Assembly: GCA_949752795.1 (NCBI GenBank)
Contig: OX457057.1
Location: 4,764,632-4,828,631 of the forward strand
DNA from: Hyperoodon ampullatus
Lineage: Eukaryota > Chordata > Mammalia > Artiodactyla > Ziphiidae
Reading direction: 5' to 3'
Length of the DNA stretch: 64,000 nt
The stretch's first letter is position 1. The number at the start of each line of letters is the position of its first letter. The notes under the pieces were generated by a model. The model was not told where the DNA came from, ran no database searches, and saw nothing but the letters and a program-made list of their open reading frames with translations. Shown one piece after another: positions 56,883-64,000 of this stretch. Both the position numbers and the translations under genes were made by a program.

Positions 56883-56921
56883 TGAGTCATCGGCTCTGCG
56901 GGTCACATGGCCAACGTGACC
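56883..56921. promoter_or_regulatory. AP-1-like site plus GGTCAC/GTGACC inverted repeat at the island edge
   Basis: TGAGTCA at 56883-56889 matches the AP-1 core exactly. Twelve bases on, GGTCAC (56901-56906) and GTGACC (56916-56921) form a perfect inverted repeat of nuclear-receptor-like half sites with a 9-bp spacer; the first also reads as an E-box-like TCACATG. Occupancy is unproven. Confidence 0.35.
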
Positions 56922-57338
56922 AAAATAAAGTTTCAGTATTTTAAGCCTCTAGAAAAGGGGACAACGGAGCACACCGGGGGCGGGCAACGACAGGCACAAG
57001 CGGGCCAGGCACCCGCTCGAGGGGCCGCGGCGGCGCGGGCCGAGGGGGCGGGGCGCCGGTGAGGGGGGAGGGGAAGGGGAGGGGCCTGGCGGAGGCGCGC
57101 CCCTCCCCCACCGCCCGCAGCGACGCCCGGACCCCAGGGCCGGCCGGCTCTCGAGCGGGGCACCCGGCCGACGCCAGCCCCGAGGCCCCAGGCCCCCGCT
57201 GCCCCCCGGAAGCGATAAGCCGAGGGATCCCGGAGATTCCGCCGCGTCCTCCACTGCCACCGGGACCCCACGCGCCGGCAGCGGCTTCCCCGGGAACGTC
57301 CTTCAGCCCCGGGAGCACGCGGGAAAAGCCCCAGCGCG

Positions 57339-57717
57339 CCAATGAGCGAGCGCCTTCCTCATGACGGTCACGCTCGGGGGCGGGGCTTCCCTTCGCCGCT
57401 CCCGAGTTCCGGGAACCCCCTTTGATTGGTCTGGACGGCCTGGGAAACACTGTAGTAACGCCCAATCAAAACGCCACGTCTCGGCCTCGAGGAAATATTC
57501 CGTGTCGGCCCCTTCCTGATTGGGCAGTTCTTTCGTGCTCTGGCCACTGGAAAGCTTTGTTTAGGTCTGGAAGGCGGGCTTTCCTGGGAGTGGGTGGGGA
57601 GGGGGCGTTGATTCTTGACCAATCCTTTCATTCCGTTGGGTGGTGACTAGCCAATGGGCCGGATGGATAGGACGCTCCTCCCGGAGAGTAGTGAGACCCC
57701 TGGTGCGGGGCGATTGG
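57339..57717. promoter_or_regulatory. Cluster of seven CCAAT boxes (candidate NF-Y sites)
   Basis: CCAAT occurs on the plus strand at 57339-57343, 57462-57466, 57619-57623 and 57651-57655. It occurs on the minus strand (ATTGG) at 57425-57429, 57519-57523 and 57713-57717. NF-Y binds this pentamer and typically sits 60-100 bp upstream of the start site. The last box is 164 bp before the CAMTA1 ATG, which suggests initiation somewhere around 57780-57850 (inference). Mixed orientation is compatible with divergent transcription. Confidence 0.8.
57376..57386 (+). promoter_or_regulatory. GC box (Sp1/KLF-type), distal
   Basis: GGGGGCGGGGC is a textbook GC box. It lies between the first and second CCAAT boxes, the usual partner arrangement in TATA-less promoters. 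Confidence 0.65.
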
Positions 57718-57773
57718 TGGCGGGAGCGATGAGTGGCAGCCGCGCGGCCCAACGGGCTCAGTGCGTGGGCCGC

Positions 57774-57784
57774 GGGGCGGGGCC
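57774..57784 (+). promoter_or_regulatory. GC box (Sp1/KLF-type), proximal to exon 1
   Basis: GGGGCGGGGCC lies about 100 bp before the CAMTA1 ATG and 57 bp after the last CCAAT box. It is a plausible core-proximal Sp1 site, or may already be in the 5' UTR, depending on the unknown start site. Confidence 0.6.
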
Positions 57785-57819
57785 AGGGCGGGTGCGCGGC
57801 GGCGGCGGGGTGGCTGGGC

Positions 57820-57837
57820 CGGCGGCGGCGGCGGCGG
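57820..57837 (+). repeat. (CGG)6 trinucleotide run in the probable CAMTA1 5' UTR
   Basis: Six uninterrupted CGG units end 43 bases before the ATG. If transcription starts upstream, this is a structured GC-rich 5' UTR element of the kind that can be length-polymorphic. Confidence 0.8.
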
Positions 57838-57880
57838 TACGAGGCGCGCGCTCGGGGTCCCGGTCGCGAGGAGGAGGAGG

Positions 57881-57925
57881 ATGTGGCGCGCGGAGGGGAA
57901 ATGGCTGCCGAAAACAAGCCGGAAG
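57881..57925 (+). CDS. CAMTA1: CAMTA1 first coding exon (15 codons, partial gene)
   Basis: The reading frame gives MWRAEGKWLPKTSRK and is followed directly by the splice donor AAG|gtaagagc, so the exon ends in phase 0. I recognise this peptide as the N-terminus of vertebrate CAMTA1, a nuclear calmodulin-binding transcription activator with CG-1 DNA-binding, TIG, ankyrin and IQ regions. All those domains lie in later exons outside this window; this exon encodes only a basic N-terminal lead-in ahead of CG-1. The ATG was chosen because no in-frame ATG precedes it: the frame is open upstream only to a TGA at 57692-57694. It has A at -3 but T at +4, so the Kozak context is adequate, not ideal. The exon sits in a CpG island just downstream of a CCAAT and GC-box promoter, as expected for a first exon. 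The remaining risk is that identification rests on 15 remembered residues plus context. Confidence 0.93.
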
Positions 57926-57931
57926 GTAAGA
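57924..57931 (+). other. CAMTA1: Splice donor of CAMTA1 exon 1
   Basis: The sequence AG|gtaaga matches the mammalian U1-type donor consensus almost perfectly. It falls exactly after codon 15 (AAG, Lys) of the recognised N-terminus, which supports both the exon boundary and the gene identity. The partner acceptor is not in this window. Confidence 0.9.
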
Positions 57932-58030
57932 GCCGGAGCGTGAGGGGCCGGGGGTGGCGCGGCGGGCGGCGGGACCCGGCCCCGCCGGACATCCCGGGCA
58001 TCGGCGGCGCCGGGCGGGAGCGCGGGGGCG

Positions 58031-58051
58031 CGGCGGCGGCGGCGGCGGCGG
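58031..58051 (+). repeat. (CGG)7 trinucleotide run in intron 1
   Basis: Seven uninterrupted CGG units lie about 105 bases after the exon 1 donor, on the same strand as the 5' UTR run. Confidence 0.8.
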
Positions 58052-58158
58052 GCGGGCGCCCCGGGCCGGGGAGGGGGCGGCGGGTGGGGGGGCGGAGCGC
58101 GGCCGGGTCCTGAGGTGACACGCGGGGCGGCGGAGCGCGGCGCCGCACACCCCCACCC

Positions 58159-58189
58159 GGGGGCGGGCTGGGGCCGGAGGGGCGGGGGG
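58159..58189 (+). other. Potential G-quadruplex at the start of intron 1
   Basis: Five G-runs (5, 3, 4, 4 and 6 Gs) are separated by loops of 1, 2, 5 and 1 bases, which satisfies the canonical G3+N1-7 rule on the coding strand. It lies in a G-rich stretch that runs from the promoter to about 58215 before the strand turns C-rich. Confidence 0.6.
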
Positions 58190-59267
58190 CCGGCGGGCGG
58201 GGGCCGGGCCCAGCGAGGAGGAGGAGCCGCGGAGGGAGGGCCGGCGCCTCCCCCACCCGGACCGGGCATCCCCGCCGCTCCCGGGCCCGGCGCGGCCCCC
58301 GCCCCCCGCCCCCCGCGCCGGGTCCGGTGGGGGCCGCGGGGCGGAAAGTTTATCCTCCTCAGGCCCCCTCCGGCCCCGCGCCCCGCTGCCCCGGACCGGT
58401 CCCCGTTGGGGCACCGCCGGCGCTCAGCCTCGCCGTCCCTGGTTCTCGGCGGCGGGGCCGGGCAGTCGCTGTCCAGCCTCACCCTGGAGCCCCGTGGGCG
58501 CCTCCCAGAGCCGGCGGGGTCCCCGCGCTTCTCCCCACCAGGGGGACCCCCTCCTGCTGAGCGTCCCCGGGCCGAAGGGCCTCGTGTGACCCCTCCCCCT
58601 TCCGTTCCTGGGAGGGGGCCTGCGCAGCATCCCCGCCCCCAGCAGTCGCTCCCATCCTACTCCTGCCCTTGCACCCCTCGCAGCCAGGAGGGTGGGGTCT
58701 CCGTTTCTGTGGCAAGTGATGATCTCCATATTCCCTTGCCCTTTACCTTCTGTGACCCTGATCCTCCTTTGGCAGAGGGGTCCGTATCATCCTCTCATCC
58801 TCTGTGGAATCTTTTGGGGCCTCTGCACACCATTTATTGACCCTTATGTCAGGACAAGGGGACTCGGGCTCCCCATGTTCTTCTTCCCTCACCCAGTGGA
58901 TAGTGGGGGCCTGTGCAGCTCTGAAGTCATTTCTAAATAGGAAGACACATACTTCTTACAGATTATGCACGCTCTCCGCACACTTTCCTGGGTTAGGGTG
59001 AGCTCATTTCCTGAATACCCTTTGAGTTGCCCTCTCTCTCTTTTGGGAGGAACTGGACATTCCAGTGCTCCTTTCCCCATCTGTCTCTGTCCCCTGACAC
59101 GTCTCTCTCCTTGGAGTTTCTCGTCTGGGTGAGGGTGGTTGCCCCATCAGATGTAGGGCCGGGGTCCCGGCAGTGACGGCCTGTGTCTGAGGAAAACGGG
59201 TCTATTTTTGCTTCCAGTTTACTCTTGCTCTTAGGTCGGGGCAGCATTCGTCAGTTGACGCTACCCT

Positions 59268-59287
59268 CCCCCCCCCCCCCCCCCCCC
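59268..59287 (+). repeat. (C)20 homopolymer in intron 1
   Basis: Twenty consecutive C residues, preceded by CTACCCT and followed by AGAAAG. Long C/G homopolymers are rare in mammalian DNA and prone to both slippage and sequencing error. Confidence 0.85.
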
Positions 59288-62200
59288 AGAAAGAGGTTCA
59301 TGTGCCCTTGGCTTTTGGTGTTCGGATTACTGTCTTCTGTGCAGTGAGAACCAGACTTCATACATCCTACATTCAAGAGACTTTGAACCTTCCCTGGAAA
59401 TAAACTTCCCATTTCTTTTTTAAGAGAACTCATATCCTCCTTATGGCTTCTGTTTCCCAGTCAGCCATATTTAGTGAGCCTGTTACCTTGACTTTTTCTA
59501 ATTTTCTTAAATTGTATTCATGTTGGCTGGGTAAGAAGAAGCCATATGCCTTTCCATCCAGAAAAGGGAGTGTAGACACCCATGTCGCCCACGTGCCATT
59601 CGGGAAGAGGTTGCTAGTGTGCTCCTTGTTGTACTAGAACCTTCCTTGGGCCCTGGTGTTGTCTCTCGTGGGATGCAAACATTTCTTTCGATCTTATAGG
59701 TTTCAGGTGAAGGGGAAATTTAGATGCTTTCTGTTTTTATGCTGCTCTGGTTCCCTTTTGGCAAAAAATGATACTATGCATTTGTTTATGTATATATATA
59801 CACACACATAGGCACGTATTTATATGTGAAATCATATCCATTATCTATACACAGGAAGTTGGAAGGGTTAGATGTCTCTCTCTACATCTTGGGTGTATAT
59901 GGGGACCTTGACGTGTAAGGACATAGCTATGTATCACTGTTGTTGGTAACTCTTCAGGCTTAGAGGAATCAGAAGACTGATGAATGGCCAATTCTTAACC
60001 ACTCTTTCCTTTGTCATTTGTACTGTACTGAGTAAGCAGAATGACATCCTGAATGTCCACCAAGTCCCTGAATACACACAGTGTAGAGGGCTTGCCCATG
60101 TGCACCAAAACGTAGGCATTCTGAATTTAGGGGCGGTCTTCTCCGCTTGGGTCTTCACGGGGTGAGAAGTTCCCATCTTGACTTCTTTACTGCCGTGTAG
60201 GAGAGAGAGATTTCATGTATTTCGGGCAAAGGATAGGGGCAGGTGAGAAGAATATGTGTTTCTGTGACAGAACTAGGAATGAATGGCCATAAATATGTCA
60301 CTGTTTTTGTTTGGCCACTTAAATAATTGAGAGAGGTTGTGCACATTAGGAAAAGGTACCTTTGGGAAGGCCTGTGACACTTTGTGGAAGGGTGGGAGGG
60401 ACGATTCTCCAGGTTTTCTCTGAGCATCACAGTTTGTGTATTTGGCCATTTCCCCTTGGCTCTGGGGCCCCTCCCTCCCCTCCCTCCCGTAGCTGGAATG
60501 GTTGTTGGGTGCCTCACTCAGCAGCCCAGTCTTGCTTTGGGACAGGTCGAGTGTGGAGCCCCGTCCTCCCCGACAAGCTTTGTCAAGACTGCGCTTTTGG
60601 ACCTTGAAGTGCTTTTCTAGCGAGGAGACTCTCCACCTGGGTTACTGAGTCCAGGGCAAGGTTACCCGGAGGATTGCTCAGCATGAGTCGTTGACGTCAC
60701 GGCTTTGCCCCTCAGTCAGTATTGAGTTATCCAGTGGGTATCATACCCATTGTCTGAAAGTTGTGCTTTTGACCTCAATTTCCTTTTTTTTTTTTTGGTT
60801 TTTAAAAGTTTTTATGCTATTTCTATTCTGCCTGCATGTATATTCAGTTGATGGAATTGTGTATTTTTAGGGTGTAGTATTAACGACCCTGGGAAAACAA
60901 GAGTCGACTATCTGCTGTATATGTTGGCGTGTTCCCAGTAGAGTCCTCTCTCTTCCAGTGGTGGAGCCTCTCCTGCCCTTCCCTGTACCACCGGCTGCCT
61001 TTTGGAATTTTCCCTGCCCACCAGGGTGCTCCATTCCGTGGGCAGTAGAACGAAAATGGTAAAGGTTAGAGGAACACACCGGAGGTTAGTGTGCAAAGTT
61101 AACGTTCCTTTCTTTGAGTTTTACGCAGTTATGCTTTCTGTGTCACCCGTCCCCGTAGATTATTGGAGATCAGCTTTTTCCTCTTACTTTTCCAGTGCAC
61201 GGTCAGGTAGACAGGTTCTGTTCTCTTAATGATTTTTCTTTTTTATATCTTTCTGTTAGAGCATCGCTCTCCCCTGCCCGCAGCCCCCTGTCCCCTTAGC
61301 CCCAGCTTTCTGGACAAGGCTGGGTGACCCACGGGACATCTCTCCCCTGGCCTTTTTGAAGACCTGACTTATCCTGCGTGCCTGGGAAATGTTGGGTTTC
61401 TTCATCTCATTGTTCAGTGGATTCAGAATGTTGACATGTTTGCGGCACCCTCTACTCATGGTCAGATTGGGTCAGATTTTCCTTTTCCAAACAGTAGGGT
61501 TGCTCTTGCCTCCTCTTTGAGACATCTTTATATATCCTGCTTATCCACATTTTTCCATTTCTTTAGTTTTTAGACTTTCCTCTTAAAATAACCTATTCTT
61601 CAGAGTCAGGTGGCATTATTTTAGCTCTCTGTTTATGCTGGGTGTGGTCCCTGTGCCTGGTGGGATTATATTTCTTTCTGGCTGCTTCTCAGTTGGCCCA
61701 TCTTCTAGCTTAACATTTCTTCCCTTCCTCATTCCTCTGGGCCATTCTTCATTTCCGATTTGCTGAGTTTTGGGGAAATACATCTTTGTGTGCAGTTGTA
61801 CTTCTTTCTAATTTGCTTATGGAAAAGCAACAGAAGGTGATTCTCACGTTCTCTTCCTTTCCCCTCCTAGTGTACACATTGCCTCCTTTGCGGGACCTTT
61901 GAATTTGGCCTTTTGGAGAGACGTTGTTTTTATATCCACGTTCTCATCACTGAGTGCATTCATCCTGGAGACCTTCATTCACTGAGCTTGTATCACGTGC
62001 AGGGATCTGTGTGTGCATGGGGTGGGGGGGTTATGTGACTCTGCTTGAGACCATAGGGGTCTTGTTAGCCTTTTAGTGTGAATGACATTGCTGTATATCT
62101 TGTGCTTGTCTTTTTATGTATTCGTGTAAGGAATTCTTTTCTGAACTTTGTTTGGATTGTAATCTTACAAAGAGATCCTCTAATAGTGTACTATCCCATT

Positions 62201-64000
62201 GAGCTTTTCCCTGTCCCTGCAGGAGTCGGGGTGGTGGAGAGGGTGGAGGGCAGACTGGGAGAAGCACTCAACAGCCTTCCTTCAGACTGTGTGCGGGGTG
62301 TGTGTGGGTGTGGGGGTGTGTGTAGAAAAAAGTAGTCAATCTTCTTCCTAAATGTCTAGGTGTAACTTTTAGGTCATTTAGATATATGTTGATTGGGATG
62401 CTTGTATAACATTTGAACAGCAGCATAGTAGGAATTGTATAGCACATGAAATCAAATACATCCTTTATAGAAGGAAGTGATAGAAAATTTTCTCATGATT
62501 ACCTGGTAAATTTCATATTATCAGTTAGTAAGGACTGTATGCGCTGCTGGTACATTTTTGCTGCCGGGAAGTGTTATATCTAAATTTTACGCCTAATTGT
62601 AGAGACCATTCTTAGGCGAGGTATCTGGTATACATATCACTGCTTTTGTTTATTATGTGACTTTTAATTCTTTACACTTTTTATTGGTACTGTTGTTTGT
62701 GTCTTTTCTTTATTTTGGTAAAATAGCCTTATAGTATTTTGGGGTGTAGGTTTGGTGTACCTAATGATGACAGTAATGATAAAGAATTAACCTGAAATGC
62801 ACTTTTTCTTTTCCTCCTATGTTAAATCAGATTTCCCCTCTACAATATCTGTAGAAACCAATTTTGCTAGTATTTCACTCTTAAGAAGAGCTCTTGTTAA
62901 GATTGTTGTAGTATGGGGTTTGCCATGGTCCTTGATCCGTGTGAATACGTGACTGAATATTTTCTGTGGGGGCAAGGTGATGTGTGTTTCTGTTGTATTT
63001 CCATTATAACAGATCATTTTCTAAAATGTTCTGTATCTTCTAGAATCACTTACCGTGACCTTTTTTTTTCTTTTTGATGTTCTAGATGGCTTAAGTCCTA
63101 CCTCCCTTTCTTCCCACAAGGTTTGTTTATTGCCCTTCTCATTGTTATTATAAAAAAAATTTGTGGATTACTGTATTTATAGCCTCTCTGTCATTCAGTA
63201 AAGAGGGATGCCCACCATTCTTTTTGTCCTGTAGTAAGAGGCAGTGTTACTTCTTGTAGGGAGATGGAATGGGATTTAAGCCACGAGGTAAGGGGTGATG
63301 GTAGTATTTGTAACTGGATAGCATCCTCGGTGAAACACTGTGTCCTTTTGGCACCTGGGCCTCCCCGTGTAGACTTTTGGAAATTTTTGTTTTTGCTGCA
63401 TTTAGCCAACTTCTTTCTGTTTCTTTGGCTTGCTAATGATACACTTCTTTGGGCAGAGGCAGCAAGTATACTATTGATACTTCATTTGGGGCCTTCATTC
63501 ACGAGGTAATATGGGGTCTTCTAATATCATGCTGCCTGTCTTAGTACCATCTCTGGTCTTTGGTGTCTTTGAGGGTGAGGGCAGGAAGTATTCTGGCTCC
63601 GCTTCTATGTCCATAGAACATGAGTTAGGATGCACGGTCATTCACCCCCTATTCCAGATTATAGTGTGTAATCTGTCTTTCTTTTCTCTTTATTTATTTT
63701 TTGAATACCTAATCAGGTTCAGGATATAGTTGATCAGACGCTATTAGATCCCTGTATCTTGTGCCATCCATGGATGTCGTGGCCATCAGTCCTGCAATTA
63801 AGATGTGTTACCATTCTGTCATTAGAAAGAGGGGCTTGTAAACATATAGATGGTCTTCCATCCTGTGATATTTGTCATGTATTTGTAAGGAGAGTGTTTC
63901 TCTGTATATATTGACAAGGACAGCCATCCTTGAATTTTTTATATGGTGGGACGAAGTAAAGGGTGGTTTTTTTTTTCCCCATCAGTATGCTGGCTGTGTA

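Larger units (their letters stand above)
56960..58600. promoter_or_regulatory. CpG island spanning the CAMTA1 promoter and exon 1
   Basis: Base composition changes sharply from AT-rich repeat DNA to very GC-rich sequence packed with CpG dinucleotides, and relaxes again after about 58.6 kb. The island covers about 0.9 kb upstream of the CAMTA1 ATG, the exon, and about 0.65 kb of intron 1. No TATA box stands at a sensible distance from the ATG. This fits a dispersed-start, constitutively unmethylated promoter. Boundaries were estimated by eye. Confidence 0.9.
57926..64000 (+). other. CAMTA1: CAMTA1 intron 1, first 6.1 kb (runs off the right edge)
   Basis: The intron begins with the consensus donor and no acceptor partner or second exon is recognisable before the window ends. 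CAMTA1 is known for very long early introns, so this is expected. After the CpG island (about 58.6 kb) the sequence is unique, mildly T-rich DNA. The only repeats seen are a 20-base C tract, short A/T tracts and a short TG stretch near 62290-62320. No SINE, L1, L2, MIR or LTR was recognised. Confidence 0.85.

Noticed and set aside
1..56900. Exons of the neighbouring gene expected upstream of CAMTA1 (DNAJC11 in human)
   Set aside because: No recognisable J-domain or other DNAJC11 coding segment was seen. The intergenic distance in mammals is probably larger than this window.
57362..57370. cAMP response element
   Set aside because: TGACGGTCA has an extra base compared with the TGACGTCA palindrome.
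57462..57478. ER-stress response element (CCAAT-N9-CCACG)
   Set aside because: CCAAT and CCACG are both present but 7 bp apart, not 9. The fixed spacing is required for the ATF6/NF-Y element, so it was not called.
57761..57880. N-terminal extension of CAMTA1 upstream of 57881
   Set aside because: The in-frame open stretch begins with GTG, not ATG, and its translation is low-complexity Gly/Arg from GC-rich DNA. A TGA lies in frame at 57692-57694.
57901..57943. MAAENKPEG reading of exon 1 as the main protein start
   Set aside because: I first tried to identify the gene from this strong-context ATG and found no family. The overlapping frame from 57881 gives the CAMTA1 N-terminus exactly up to the donor, so it was preferred; the second ATG is kept only as a finding.
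57628..58482. 284-codon minus-strand open frame across the promoter
   Set aside because: Pure GC-composition artefact of Pro/Arg/Ala runs antisense to CAMTA1 exon 1; no domain and no splice support.
58115..58840. 241-codon open frame after exon 1
   Set aside because: It lies in intron 1, is Pro/Gly/Arg-rich as expected from CpG-island composition, and overlaps comparable frames on the other strand. No family resemblance.

Overview
The window is mammalian nuclear DNA, most likely from a whale or dolphin. The evidence is 32 copies of tRNA-Glu-derived CHR-type SINEs, which share a reverse-strand 3' landmark reading CCACCAGGGAAG. Thirteen are the CHR-2 form, whose reverse strand starts with a variant of GCGGTACGCGGGCCTCTCAC. 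CHR-2 is typical of cetaceans and their hippo relatives. No Bov-B or Bov-A elements were recognised, which argues against a ruminant. Toothed and baleen whales cannot be told apart from this sequence.

The one protein-coding segment I can support is the first coding exon of CAMTA1 (calmodulin-binding transcription activator 1), plus strand, 57881-57925. It encodes MWRAEGKWLPKTSRK, which I recognise as the N-terminus of vertebrate CAMTA1, and ends in a consensus splice donor. It lies in a CpG island at about 56960-58600. From 57926 to the right edge the window is the start of the long CAMTA1 intron 1. From 1 to about 56900 it is intergenic DNA upstream of the gene; no exon of a neighbouring gene was recognised.

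Layout: (1) 1-44.7 kb is a dense mosaic of CHR SINEs, L1 3' ends (several split or 5'-inverted), L2, MIR, MLT1-type LTRs, MER5A, MER20 and Tigger-like DNA transposon fossils, and microsatellites. (2) About 44.9-47.4 kb is a repeat-poor unique block, a candidate distal element. (3) 47.4-56.1 kb is repeat mosaic again. (4) 56.1-64 kb has no recognisable interspersed repeat and contains the promoter, exon 1 and 6 kb of intron 1. The promoter lacks a TATA box and carries seven CCAAT boxes on both strands within 379 bp, plus GC boxes.

No novel operon-like, defence or mobile system was found. The most interesting points are the CCAAT cluster, overlapping start codons in and before exon 1, a nested L1 locus with two independent 5' inversions (39.3-41.6 kb), a perfect 19-bp hairpin at 41.57 kb, a 20-base C tract in intron 1, and a strong minus-strand bias of the SINEs. 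All family names come from remembered consensus sequences; no alignment was run.
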